43,724 bases of DNA, taken from NCBI GenBank assembly GCA_020052515.1, contig JAGVOW010000002.1:1-43724 (forward strand). The letters run 5' to 3'. Made by a program: the position numbers and the translations under genes. The notes beneath the pieces are model-generated. The model worked only from the letters and a program-made list of their open reading frames with translations. It did not search any database and was not told the DNA's origin. This stretch comes from Brevinematales bacterium (GTDB lineage Bacteria; Spirochaetota; Brevinematia; Brevinematales; JAOACQ01). Below, piece after piece: positions 17,843 to 28,900 of the stretch (position 1 is its first letter; each line of letters begins with the position of its first letter).

Positions 17843-17860
17843 AGGATAGGCTATTAACAT

Positions 17861-17895
17861 AAATTTTCCTTTTTAAAGGGGGCCGGGGGGGATTT
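17861..17895. repeat. Interspersed C-rich/G-rich palindromic repeat (copy 3, one arm decayed)
   Basis: aaattttcctttttaaagggggccgggggggattt: G-rich arm intact, other arm C-to-T eroded. Confidence 0.6.
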
Positions 17896-18087
17896 ATGGG
17901 CTATTCCCATATAAAAAAATATTTGATTTTTTTTAACTTAATTATTATCATTTGTTTTATAGAATACCAGACCGATTGAAAACGCCTTTTGCTGCCGCTT
18001 GATGTTTCTGCATAGGGACTAATAAAGCTTTTTGCAAAAATATCATAAAATAACGCACCCAAGAGGATAAAAGGAGGGTTTTCAAAT

Positions 18088-19791
18088 ATGGTCGGTAATC
18101 TGGTGTTTGTCATTGTTTTCTTTTCGGTTCTGATTATTCTCGCTTTATTTTTAGGCCGTTATATGGGCAGGGTTTTTAGCGGCGAAAATTTATTCTTTTC
18201 TCCGGTTTTAATGCCTCTGGAAAAGCTCATATACCGTATTTGCGCTATTGACCCAACGGAAGAAATGAACTGGAAAAAGTACGCATTTTCTCTTATTCTT
18301 TTCAATATTTTTGGAATGTTGCTGTTGTTTATTCTACAGTTGATCCAGGGTTTCCTTCCGTTTAATCCGCAAAATTTTGGCGCGGTCAGATGGGACACAG
18401 CGCTTAATACAGCCATATCTTTTATGACCAACACCAACTGGCAGTCTTATTCCGGGGAATCCACAATGAGCTATCTGATCCAGATGGCAGGCCTTACCGT
18501 ACAGAATTTTGTATCAGCGGCTACAGGTTTTAGTGCCGCGCTGGCGCTATTTCGTGGTTTTACTCAGAAAAATTCCAACACCATCGGTAATTTTTGGGTA
18601 GATTTGACTCGTTCTATCCTTTATGTTCTTATTCCGCTTTCAATTGTACTATCATTGGTATTAGTTTCCCAGGGTGTTGTACAAACGTTCGGCAGTTATG
18701 TTCATGCAAAAACATTGCAGGGAAAAGAGCAGATCATTGCTATCGGTCCAACCGCTTCCCAGGAAGCGATCAAAGAATTGGGAAATAACGGCGGTGGTTT
18801 TTTTAACGCAAATTCCGCACATCCTTTCGAAAACCCAAATTTTTTGACAAATTTTCTTGAGATGCTGGGACTGCTTCTTCTTCCATTCTCATTTCCATTT
18901 CTATTCGGCTATTTGCTCAAGAGCAAAAGAAAGGGAATCGTGATATTTATGGCTATGTTTATTCTACTGGCAGCAGGCATTATCATAGCTGCCTATTTTG
19001 AATTCAAGAGCAACCCCAATCTGGTGAAATTGGGCATTATAAATGGCATAAATATGGAAGGAAAGGAAACACGGTTTGGGGTTTTCACTTCTGTTTTATT
19101 TAGCATTGCTACAACAGTCACTTCCACCGGCGCTGTAAATTCGATGCATGAAAGTATGCTGCCGATGACCGGCCTGATTCAGATGTTTAATATGGGAATT
19201 GGTGAAATTATTTTCGGCGGCGTGGGGGTGGGCATCATCAGTATGCTGTTTTATGCTTTTATGACGATGTATCTTGCGGGCCTCATGATCGGACGAACTC
19301 CTGAGATCTACAATAAAAAGCTGGAACCTTACGAAATGGTCATGACGCTCATCGGGATGCTTGTACCGCCGATCGGCGTATTAATATTCTCATCCGCCGC
19401 CTGTGTGCTTCCGGCAGGACTGTCCAGCCTGAATAATTCTGGTCCGCGCGGTTTATCAGAAATTCTCTACAATTTTGCTTCTCCCTTTGGGAATAACGGC
19501 TCCGCGTTCGCCGGAATGAACGCAAACACGGTTTTCTACAATTTGGCTGCCGGGATCGCTATGCTGGTGGGCCGCTTCGCGACGATCATTCCCGCGCTGG
19601 CTATTGCCGGATCTCTGGCACAGAAGAAAATCGTTGCGGATACTCCGGCGACATTCCAGGCGACTACGCCGCTTTTTGTAGTAATGCTGGTATTTATTAT
19701 CATTGTCTTTGGCGGTCTGACCTTCTTTATGCCGCTTGTGCTTGGGCCTGTATTAGACCATCTTTTTATGAACGCTGGAAAATTATTTTAG
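18088..19791 (+). CDS. kdpA: Potassium-transporting ATPase potassium-binding subunit KdpA
   Basis: NTAISFMTNTNWQSYSGESTMSYLIQMAGLTVQNFVSAATG, GPTASQEAIKELGNNGGGFFNANSAHPFENP, TSTGAVNSMHESMLP; AGGAGG ribosome binding site upstream. Confidence 0.97.
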   Translation: MVGNLVFVIVFFSVLIILALFLGRYMGRVFSGENLFFSPVLMPLEKLIYRICAIDPTEEMNWKKYAFSLILFNIFGMLLLFILQLIQGFLPFNPQNFGAVRWDTALNTAISFMTNTNWQSYSGESTMSYLIQMAGLTVQNFVSAATGFSAALALFRGFTQKNSNTIGNFWVDLTRSILYVLIPLSIVLSLVLVSQGVVQTFGSYVHAKTLQGKEQIIAIGPTASQEAIKELGNNGGGFFNANSAHPFENPNFLTNFLEMLGLLLLPFSFPFLFGYLLKSKRKGIVIFMAMFILLAAGIIIAAYFEFKSNPNLVKLGIINGINMEGKETRFGVFTSVLFSIATTVTSTGAVNSMHESMLPMTGLIQMFNMGIGEIIFGGVGVGIISMLFYAFMTMYLAGLMIGRTPEIYNKKLEPYEMVMTLIGMLVPPIGVLIFSSAACVLPAGLSSLNNSGPRGLSEILYNFASPFGNNGSAFAGMNANTVFYNLAAGIAMLVGRFATIIPALAIAGSLAQKKIVADTPATFQATTPLFVVMLVFIIIVFGGLTFFMPLVLGPVLDHLFMNAGKLF

Positions 19792-19800
19792 GGGAAAAAT

Positions 19801-21852
19801 ATGGCTGCAGTTAAGACAAATAAATTGGATTGGAAGTCAATACTTCCTGAAGCATTGAAAGAATCTTTTGAGAAATTAAACCCGGTTTTGCTCTCCCGGA
19901 ACCCGGTCATGCTGGTCGTTGAAATCGGATCTATTATTACAACTATAATTACCATCAACGATATTTTGAACAAACAGCCCTTCAGCTTTAATTTGAATAT
20001 TTCCATCTGGCTCTGGTTCACAGTCCTCTTTTCAAATTTCGCTGAGTCGATCGCCGAAAGCCGGGGAAAGGCGCAGACCGAGGCTTTAAAAAGTACCCGC
20101 AGTACTTCTATGGCGAAAAAGATTTCGGACAAAGCCACTGCCGCAAAGCCCGGGGAGATTTTGGAAATTCCCGCGCTCAATTTGCGGAAAGGCGATTTTG
20201 TACTGATCCGTAAGGGCGAATTGATCCCGGGTGACGGCGAGATTGCGGAAGGAACAGCGCTGGTAGATGAATCGGCCATTACCGGAGAATCCGCTCCTGT
20301 GATACGCGAATCAGGCGGAGACCGAAGCGGTGTGACCGGAGGAACGAAGATCATAGAGGGAACAATAAAGGTTAGAATTACCAATGACCCCGGCGAAAGC
20401 TTTCTGGACACGATGATTTCGATGGTGGAATCCGCTAAAAGGCAGAAAACACCGAATGAAATTGCTCTGGAAATCCTGTTGATCGGATTAACAATATTAT
20501 TTATTGTCGTTGTTGTTACCCTCATTCTTTACAACAGATATTCCGGCGTGATAGTCACAGTACCGATTCTAGTCTCCCTTCTGGTCTGCCTGATGCCCAC
20601 AACTATTGGCGCACTGCTTCCCGCGATCGGGATCGCCGGTATGGACCGGCTGATAGAAAAGAATGTGATTGCCCTTTCCGGCCGAGCTGTGGAAGCATCC
20701 GGAGATGTGAGCATGGTCCTTCTGGATAAGACCGGTACCATTACGCTTGGGAATAGAATGGCCAGGAAATTCATTCCGGCGGAAGGCGTTACTCAACAAA
20801 ACCTGGCTGAAAAGGCCTTGTATGCTTCTCTGGCTGATGAAACACCCGAGGGCAGGAGCATACTGACTCTGGCGAAGGAAACTCTGCAGATACGCGGCCG
20901 GGATATAAAGACGCCGCAAAACGCGAGGTTTATTCCTTTTACACCGGAAAGCAGGATGAGCGGAGTGGATATTGGTGAAAACAGAATCCGCAAAGGCTCT
21001 TATGAAGCGATGGAATCCTATATTGTGTCCCAGGGCGGAAGTATTGATAATTCAGTGAAAATGAGTGTTAAGGATATATCGGCAAAAGGCGGAACACCAC
21101 TTGTGGTTGCCGAAAACGAAAAGGTTCTGGGAGTAATCCGGCTGACCGATATTTTGAAAGTGGGAATAAAAGAACGATTGGCGCATCTCCGCAAAATAGG
21201 AATCAAGTCTATTATGATCACCGGAGACAATCAGCTGACGGCCGCCACGATAGCCGCAGAAGCCGGGATTGATGACTTTATTGCCCAGGCACGGCCGGAG
21301 ACCAAGCTGGAAATGATCCGGAAGTATCAGGCGGAGGGTTTCCTGGTGGCAATGATCGGCGATGGAACCAATGACGCTCCTGCTCTGGCGCAAGCGGATG
21401 TAGCGGTTGCCATGAATGCCGGAACGCAGGTAGCGAGGGAAGCCGCAAATATGATCGATCTGGACTCAAACCCCACGAAGCTTCTGGATATAGTTGAAAT
21501 AGGCAAAGAGATTTTGATCACAAGAGGAGCGCTGACCACATTCAGTATCGCCAACGATGTAGCGAAGTATTTCGCGATTGTTCCGGCAATGTTTGTCTCA
21601 GTTTTCCCGATGCTGGGTATTCTGAATATTATGCGTCTTAGCAGCCCTGAATCAGCAGTACTTTCCGCGGTCATATTCAACGCGATTATCATTCCAATAC
21701 TGATACCGCTTGCACTGCGGGGTGTAAAGTATAAAACTCAATCAGCAGTTTCATTGTTGTGGAGAAATCTTGTAATATATGGCTTCGGTGGATTAGTTCT
21801 GCCGTTTCCAGGAATCAAGATCATTGATATGATGATTGGTTTGTTCCTGTAG
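19801..21852 (+). CDS. kdpB: Potassium-transporting ATPase ATP-binding subunit KdpB
   Basis: [61 protein letters not shown]; nine bases downstream of kdpA. Confidence 0.97.
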   Translation: MAAVKTNKLDWKSILPEALKESFEKLNPVLLSRNPVMLVVEIGSIITTIITINDILNKQPFSFNLNISIWLWFTVLFSNFAESIAESRGKAQTEALKSTRSTSMAKKISDKATAAKPGEILEIPALNLRKGDFVLIRKGELIPGDGEIAEGTALVDESAITGESAPVIRESGGDRSGVTGGTKIIEGTIKVRITNDPGESFLDTMISMVESAKRQKTPNEIALEILLIGLTILFIVVVVTLILYNRYSGVIVTVPILVSLLVCLMPTTIGALLPAIGIAGMDRLIEKNVIALSGRAVEASGDVSMVLLDKTGTITLGNRMARKFIPAEGVTQQNLAEKALYASLADETPEGRSILTLAKETLQIRGRDIKTPQNARFIPFTPESRMSGVDIGENRIRKGSYEAMESYIVSQGGSIDNSVKMSVKDISAKGGTPLVVAENEKVLGVIRLTDILKVGIKERLAHLRKIGIKSIMITGDNQLTAATIAAEAGIDDFIAQARPETKLEMIRKYQAEGFLVAMIGDGTNDAPALAQADVAVAMNAGTQVAREAANMIDLDSNPTKLLDIVEIGKEILITRGALTTFSIANDVAKYFAIVPAMFVSVFPMLGILNIMRLSSPESAVLSAVIFNAIIIPILIPLALRGVKYKTQSAVSLLWRNLVIYGFGGLVLPFPGIKIIDMMIGLFL

Positions 21853-21876
21853 AGGCGCACGGCCGTGCGCCTCTAC
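21849..21876. repeat. Short GC-rich palindrome at the symmetry centre (GTAGAGGCGCACGGCCGTGCGCCTCTAC), probably a native intergenic repeat where the fold-back occurred
   Basis: Perfect palindrome starting at the kdpB stop codon. GC-rich and unlike the flanking coding sequence. Confidence 0.7.
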
Positions 21877-23924
21877 AGGAACAAACCAATCATCATATCA
21901 ATGATCTTGATTCCTGGAAACGGCAGAACTAATCCACCGAAGCCATATATTACAAGATTTCTCCACAACAATGAAACTGCTGATTGAGTTTTATACTTTA
22001 CACCCCGCAGTGCAAGCGGTATCAGTATTGGAATGATAATCGCGTTGAATATGACCGCGGAAAGTACTGCTGATTCAGGGCTGCTAAGACGCATAATATT
22101 CAGAATACCCAGCATCGGGAAAACTGAGACAAACATTGCCGGAACAATCGCGAAATACTTCGCTACATCGTTGGCGATACTGAATGTGGTCAGCGCTCCT
22201 CTTGTGATCAAAATCTCTTTGCCTATTTCAACTATATCCAGAAGCTTCGTGGGGTTTGAGTCCAGATCGATCATATTTGCGGCTTCCCTCGCTACCTGCG
22301 TTCCGGCATTCATGGCAACCGCTACATCCGCTTGCGCCAGAGCAGGAGCGTCATTGGTTCCATCGCCGATCATTGCCACCAGGAAACCCTCCGCCTGATA
22401 CTTCCGGATCATTTCCAGCTTGGTCTCCGGCCGTGCCTGGGCAATAAAGTCATCAATCCCGGCTTCTGCGGCTATCGTGGCGGCCGTCAGCTGATTGTCT
22501 CCGGTGATCATAATAGACTTGATTCCTATTTTGCGGAGATGCGCCAATCGTTCTTTTATTCCCACTTTCAAAATATCGGTCAGCCGGATTACTCCCAGAA
22601 CCTTTTCGTTTTCGGCAACCACAAGTGGTGTTCCGCCTTTTGCCGATATATCCTTAACACTCATTTTCACTGAATTATCAATACTTCCGCCCTGGGACAC
22701 AATATAGGATTCCATCGCTTCATAAGAGCCTTTGCGGATTCTGTTTTCACCAATATCCACTCCGCTCATCCTGCTTTCCGGTGTAAAAGGAATAAACCTC
22801 GCGTTTTGCGGCGTCTTTATATCCCGGCCGCGTATCTGCAGAGTTTCCTTCGCCAGAGTCAGTATGCTCCTGCCCTCGGGTGTTTCATCAGCCAGAGAAG
22901 CATACAAGGCCTTTTCAGCCAGGTTTTGTTGAGTAACGCCTTCCGCCGGAATGAATTTCCTGGCCATTCTATTCCCAAGCGTAATGGTACCGGTCTTATC
23001 CAGAAGGACCATGCTCACATCTCCGGATGCTTCCACAGCTCGGCCGGAAAGGGCAATCACATTCTTTTCTATCAGCCGGTCCATACCGGCGATCCCGATC
23101 GCGGGAAGCAGTGCGCCAATAGTTGTGGGCATCAGGCAGACCAGAAGGGAGACTAGAATCGGTACTGTGACTATCACGCCGGAATATCTGTTGTAAAGAA
23201 TGAGGGTAACAACAACGACAATAAATAATATTGTTAATCCGATCAACAGGATTTCCAGAGCAATTTCATTCGGTGTTTTCTGCCTTTTAGCGGATTCCAC
23301 CATCGAAATCATCGTGTCCAGAAAGCTTTCGCCGGGGTCATTGGTAATTCTAACCTTTATTGTTCCCTCTATGATCTTCGTTCCTCCGGTCACACCGCTT
23401 CGGTCTCCGCCTGATTCGCGTATCACAGGAGCGGATTCTCCGGTAATGGCCGATTCATCTACCAGCGCTGTTCCTTCCGCAATCTCGCCGTCACCCGGGA
23501 TCAATTCGCCCTTACGGATCAGTACAAAATCGCCTTTCCGCAAATTGAGCGCGGGAATTTCCAAAATCTCCCCGGGCTTTGCGGCAGTGGCTTTGTCCGA
23601 AATCTTTTTCGCCATAGAAGTACTGCGGGTACTTTTTAAAGCCTCGGTCTGCGCCTTTCCCCGGCTTTCGGCGATCGACTCAGCGAAATTTGAAAAGAGG
23701 ACTGTGAACCAGAGCCAGATGGAAATATTCAAATTAAAGCTGAAGGGCTGTTTGTTCAAAATATCGTTGATGGTAATTATAGTTGTAATAATAGATCCGA
23801 TTTCAACGACCAGCATGACCGGGTTCCGGGAGAGCAAAACCGGGTTTAATTTCTCAAAAGATTCTTTCAATGCTTCAGGAAGTATTGACTTCCAATCCAA
23901 TTTATTTGTCTTAACTGCAGCCAT
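21873..23924 (-). CDS. kdpB: KdpB (mirror copy)
   Basis: Identical protein to 19801-21852. Confidence 0.95.
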   Translation of the reverse strand: MAAVKTNKLDWKSILPEALKESFEKLNPVLLSRNPVMLVVEIGSIITTIITINDILNKQPFSFNLNISIWLWFTVLFSNFAESIAESRGKAQTEALKSTRSTSMAKKISDKATAAKPGEILEIPALNLRKGDFVLIRKGELIPGDGEIAEGTALVDESAITGESAPVIRESGGDRSGVTGGTKIIEGTIKVRITNDPGESFLDTMISMVESAKRQKTPNEIALEILLIGLTILFIVVVVTLILYNRYSGVIVTVPILVSLLVCLMPTTIGALLPAIGIAGMDRLIEKNVIALSGRAVEASGDVSMVLLDKTGTITLGNRMARKFIPAEGVTQQNLAEKALYASLADETPEGRSILTLAKETLQIRGRDIKTPQNARFIPFTPESRMSGVDIGENRIRKGSYEAMESYIVSQGGSIDNSVKMSVKDISAKGGTPLVVAENEKVLGVIRLTDILKVGIKERLAHLRKIGIKSIMITGDNQLTAATIAAEAGIDDFIAQARPETKLEMIRKYQAEGFLVAMIGDGTNDAPALAQADVAVAMNAGTQVAREAANMIDLDSNPTKLLDIVEIGKEILITRGALTTFSIANDVAKYFAIVPAMFVSVFPMLGILNIMRLSSPESAVLSAVIFNAIIIPILIPLALRGVKYKTQSAVSLLWRNLVIYGFGGLVLPFPGIKIIDMMIGLFL

Positions 23925-23933
23925 ATTTTTCCC

Positions 23934-25637
23934 CTAAAATAATTTTCCAGCGTTCATAAAAAGATGGTCTAATACAGGCCCAAGCACAAGCGGCATAAAG
24001 AAGGTCAGACCGCCAAAGACAATGATAATAAATACCAGCATTACTACAAAAAGCGGCGTAGTCGCCTGGAATGTCGCCGGAGTATCCGCAACGATTTTCT
24101 TCTGTGCCAGAGATCCGGCAATAGCCAGCGCGGGAATGATCGTCGCGAAGCGGCCCACCAGCATAGCGATCCCGGCAGCCAAATTGTAGAAAACCGTGTT
24201 TGCGTTCATTCCGGCGAACGCGGAGCCGTTATTCCCAAAGGGAGAAGCAAAATTGTAGAGAATTTCTGATAAACCGCGCGGACCAGAATTATTCAGGCTG
24301 GACAGTCCTGCCGGAAGCACACAGGCGGCGGATGAGAATATTAATACGCCGATCGGCGGTACAAGCATCCCGATGAGCGTCATGACCATTTCGTAAGGTT
24401 CCAGCTTTTTATTGTAGATCTCAGGAGTTCGTCCGATCATGAGGCCCGCAAGATACATCGTCATAAAAGCATAAAACAGCATACTGATGATGCCCACCCC
24501 CACGCCGCCGAAAATAATTTCACCAATTCCCATATTAAACATCTGAATCAGGCCGGTCATCGGCAGCATACTTTCATGCATCGAATTTACAGCGCCGGTG
24601 GAAGTGACTGTTGTAGCAATGCTAAATAAAACAGAAGTGAAAACCCCAAACCGTGTTTCCTTTCCTTCCATATTTATGCCATTTATAATGCCCAATTTCA
24701 CCAGATTGGGGTTGCTCTTGAATTCAAAATAGGCAGCTATGATAATGCCTGCTGCCAGTAGAATAAACATAGCCATAAATATCACGATTCCCTTTCTTTT
24801 GCTCTTGAGCAAATAGCCGAATAGAAATGGAAATGAGAATGGAAGAAGAAGCAGTCCCAGCATCTCAAGAAAATTTGTCAAAAAATTTGGGTTTTCGAAA
24901 GGATGTGCGGAATTTGCGTTAAAAAAACCACCGCCGTTATTTCCCAATTCTTTGATCGCTTCCTGGGAAGCGGTTGGACCGATAGCAATGATCTGCTCTT
25001 TTCCCTGCAATGTTTTTGCATGAACATAACTGCCGAACGTTTGTACAACACCCTGGGAAACTAATACCAATGATAGTACAATTGAAAGCGGAATAAGAAC
25101 ATAAAGGATAGAACGAGTCAAATCTACCCAAAAATTACCGATGGTGTTGGAATTTTTCTGAGTAAAACCACGAAATAGCGCCAGCGCGGCACTAAAACCT
25201 GTAGCCGCTGATACAAAATTCTGTACGGTAAGGCCTGCCATCTGGATCAGATAGCTCATTGTGGATTCCCCGGAATAAGACTGCCAGTTGGTGTTGGTCA
25301 TAAAAGATATGGCTGTATTAAGCGCTGTGTCCCATCTGACCGCGCCAAAATTTTGCGGATTAAACGGAAGGAAACCCTGGATCAACTGTAGAATAAACAA
25401 CAGCAACATTCCAAAAATATTGAAAAGAATAAGAGAAAATGCGTACTTTTTCCAGTTCATTTCTTCCGTTGGGTCAATAGCGCAAATACGGTATATGAGC
25501 TTTTCCAGAGGCATTAAAACCGGAGAAAAGAATAAATTTTCGCCGCTAAAAACCCTGCCCATATAACGGCCTAAAAATAAAGCGAGAATAATCAGAACCG
25601 AAAAGAAAACAATGACAAACACCAGATTACCGACCAT
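23934..25637 (-). CDS. kdpA: KdpA (mirror copy)
   Basis: Identical protein to 18088-19791. Confidence 0.95.
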   Translation of the reverse strand: MVGNLVFVIVFFSVLIILALFLGRYMGRVFSGENLFFSPVLMPLEKLIYRICAIDPTEEMNWKKYAFSLILFNIFGMLLLFILQLIQGFLPFNPQNFGAVRWDTALNTAISFMTNTNWQSYSGESTMSYLIQMAGLTVQNFVSAATGFSAALALFRGFTQKNSNTIGNFWVDLTRSILYVLIPLSIVLSLVLVSQGVVQTFGSYVHAKTLQGKEQIIAIGPTASQEAIKELGNNGGGFFNANSAHPFENPNFLTNFLEMLGLLLLPFSFPFLFGYLLKSKRKGIVIFMAMFILLAAGIIIAAYFEFKSNPNLVKLGIINGINMEGKETRFGVFTSVLFSIATTVTSTGAVNSMHESMLPMTGLIQMFNMGIGEIIFGGVGVGIISMLFYAFMTMYLAGLMIGRTPEIYNKKLEPYEMVMTLIGMLVPPIGVLIFSSAACVLPAGLSSLNNSGPRGLSEILYNFASPFGNNGSAFAGMNANTVFYNLAAGIAMLVGRFATIIPALAIAGSLAQKKIVADTPATFQATTPLFVVMLVFIIIVFGGLTFFMPLVLGPVLDHLFMNAGKLF

Positions 25638-25938
25638 ATTTGAAAACCCTCCTTTTATCCTCTTGGGTGCGTTATTTTATGATATTTTTGCAAAAAGCTT
25701 TATTAGTCCCTATGCAGAAACATCAAGCGGCAGCAAAAGGCGTTTTCAATCGGTCTGGTATTCTATAAAACAAATGATAATAATTAAGTTAAAAAAAATC
25801 AAATATTTTTTTATATGGGAATAGCCCATAAATCCCCCCCGGCCCCCTTTAAAAAGGAAAATTTATGTTAATAGCCTATCCTTTGACTTTTTTTGGGCAA
25901 GAAATTAAGATTAGTTAGTTTTAGTATAGTGGGGAGGG

Positions 25939-28900
25939 ATGTTTGTGAAATCTTTTTTAAAATTGTTTTTAGGTGTGATTGGAATATTTGCCGTTGTGGT
26001 TGGCTTTGCGGCCAATCAACTGCCGGCTTCGCAGTATATCTATGCGGGCAGCGGTGTGAAAGAATTTTCATTGGGTTATACCGGCATTTCAGAAATGGGC
26101 AGTATAGATGGCACTTCATTTAACCCGGCCAGCCTGGGCAACGCAAAGCGAATGGCGGCGAGCCTCTCTCTGGGAGGGCTGGGGAGTGACAGCTTTCTTC
26201 TGATGCCCGCTTTTGCGTATCCTTCCGACTTCGGGGTATTTTCCATAAACGGGATTTTTCTTTCCTCGGCCGATTCAAACGGATTAAAGAGCCTTCTGGG
26301 CGCCGGGATTTCCATTGCTAAACCCATTACGGAAGACCTTTTCTGGGGCGCCGGCATTAAAATCAATAGCGCAAACGCTTTTACCAATTCTGACTGGCAG
26401 CTTGGGCTCGATATGGGGATCATTAAAATTTCATCTTCCGACGCGAAGGGACTTGGGTTTTTAGATCCATCTTTTGGATTGGTCCTGAAGAATATAGGCA
26501 AAACCATTACTCTGGGCACGAATGATTCTTTTCCGGGATTGGGCATCGGCGGCGGGGTTTCTTTTTACGCTGTCAAACTGGACGGGTACAAGCTGAAGCT
26601 TCTGGGCGACGTTTTTCTTCCGTTTAACCCTATCAATCTGGCGCTCAATGTCGGGATGGAGAACAACCTCTTTGATTTTCTGAAAATCCGCCTGGGCTAT
26701 TCGCTTTCTTCAGATAGTTTTGGAATTACCGGAATCGGCCCCTTGTTCGCCGGTGTCGGTATTTCCGCCAAGGTCAAATTTGACAATACTAATTTTAAGC
26801 TGGAAACCCTTCAGATCAAAAGCGGCAATGAAAAGCTTGAAAACGCTACCGATATAGATTTATCTTATGGAATTCAAAACCAGACTTTTAACGGCAAGAG
26901 TGAACTGGCTCATTTTATCAATTTGAGCGTGGCTTTTGGCTATTACGATGACCAGAAACCGGAATTGAAGGCTGTACCGGATTTCAGCGCTTTTTCACCC
27001 AATTTTGACGGGACACAGGACGAAATCAAACTTTCCCTTCGGGTAAAGGACAATAAATTGGTGGACGGCTGGAAAGTAAAAGTCCTGGATTCGAACAAAA
27101 GGATTGTCAAAACCTATAAGAGTATGGATAAACTGCAGATCAAGAGCCTGACGGTCCAGAAGGCGATCGGACAGATTTTCTCCAGGAAAGAGCAGGTGGA
27201 GATTCCCGCTGAGCTTTCCTGGAATGGCCAGGACGAAAACGGTGTGCGGCTGCCGGACGGCGAATATTCTTATATTCTTACGGCCTGGGATGACAACAAA
27301 AATACCAATGAAACAGAGGCGGGGAGAATTATCATTGATACTGTTTTGCCGAAGGTAGAAGCAGTTCCTCAAACCCTGATTTTTTCTCCTAATGGAGATG
27401 GCGTAAAAGACGAGATGGCTTTTTCTGTCAAGAGCGCTGACATTGGATCTGGAGATAAGATTGAGGCTTTAGTAAGAGACGTTCAGAGCAATGTGGTCAG
27501 GGCGTATTCTTATGAGGGAAAGGCGCCGGAAAAAATCGCGTGGGATGGCAAAGACAACAATGGAAAAGCGGTTCCCGAAGGGGTTTATTCTTTTTCTATA
27601 GCCGCATCTGACGCGGCCGGCAATAAAACAGAGAGCCTGATCGGTAATATTCATCTGGTCATTGCTTACCAAAAGGCTGAGCTGGAAGCCAATCTGGGCG
27701 GTATTTCGCCGAACAGTGATGGCGTAAAGGACAGCGCTCTTTTTAAAATGAAAGTGTCTGACGCGAAGGGATTGGAAAAATGGAGCCTCCGGATTATGGA
27801 TCCGGCAGGCAATATTGTAAAGGAATTAACGGGCGCGCAGGCCCTTCCCGGAGAGCTGGCCTGGGACGGCAAGGACAAGAACAATAAGCTCTTGCCGGAC
27901 GGAAATTACAATTATGAATTGGAGCTCTTTTTTGACAGCGGCAACCACCCGAAAACGGACAAAAAAACTATTCGTGTGAGGACTACCCCTCCGATTATTG
28001 CTGTTAAATCTGATTTTCTGGCCTTTTCACCGAATGGAAAGCAAAGTACGCTTACCTTTACCCAGAGCGCGCAGGGAGATGATAGCGATATTCTGGAAAC
28101 CAAAATAATGGACAATTCCGGCAATATTGTTTATTACAATAAATCGAGTAGAAAGGATTTTTCGGCCAATTTTGTCTGGAATGGCCTGGACAAAGACCTG
28201 AAGCCCCTCCCGGAAGGCAATTATGTTTATATTATAGAAGGGTCGGATGATCTGGGCAATAAAAGCCGGAAAGAGGTAAAAGACATCCTTCTCAAAACCG
28301 GTTTAGACAAAACGGCTGTTCAAAGCGATGTTCTGGCCATTTCTCCTGAGAACAAGGAGGCCAATCTGAAAGCTGTCTTTACTCCGACGGCCACTTCAAA
28401 AGAAGGGGTTGTTTCTTTTATATTTGAGATAGATCAGAACAACAGGGTAGTCAAAAGCGTAAAATCGGACAAATGGATCGACCGGATTGTCTGGGATGGA
28501 AAGGACGATGTTGGGACGCCTTTGCCGGACGGAAATTATAACTATACTCTGAAGGTAAAATACAATTACGGGGATGAGCCCCTTTCAGCGAAGAAAACGA
28601 TCCAGATCAAGCGGAATGCCCCAAAGCTGGAAGTAAAAGCTGACAATCCTATTTTCTCACCCAACGGTGACGGCAATAAAGAAACCATTACATTCAGTCA
28701 GAAGAGCGAAAACGATAAGGCGGATTCAACCGAAGCGCTCATTAGCGATGCTTCTGGAAAGCCGGTTCGGATTTACCGCTGTACAGGCGCGGTCCCGAAA
28801 GAATTGACGTGGGACGGCACAGATGAGAAGGGAAATTCTGCGGCAGAAGGAAATTATTCCTATCAAATCACTTCAACGGACATCGCGAAAAATAAAATTG

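Larger units (their letters stand above)
1..21862 (+). repeat. Left arm of a window-length perfect inverted repeat
   Basis: First bases ataaataaagtctggatcaag are the reverse complement of the last bases cttgatccagactttatttat. All listed ORFs mirror at 43725-x with identical proteins. Confidence 0.98.

Noticed and set aside
17896-18087. Possible c-di-AMP or other riboswitch upstream of kdpA
   Set aside because: The leader is AT-rich with short hairpins only; I could not match the conserved core of the ydaO-type or other known riboswitches.
19788-20525. 245-aa minus-strand ORF opposite kdpB (mirror 23200-23937)
   Set aside because: Ser/Thr/Pro/Ile-rich shadow translation antisense to kdpB; not a plausible gene.
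19792-23933. Two independent convergent kdp operons as a regulatory arrangement
   Set aside because: They are perfect mirror images including non-coding bases, best explained by the global palindrome rather than two functional loci.
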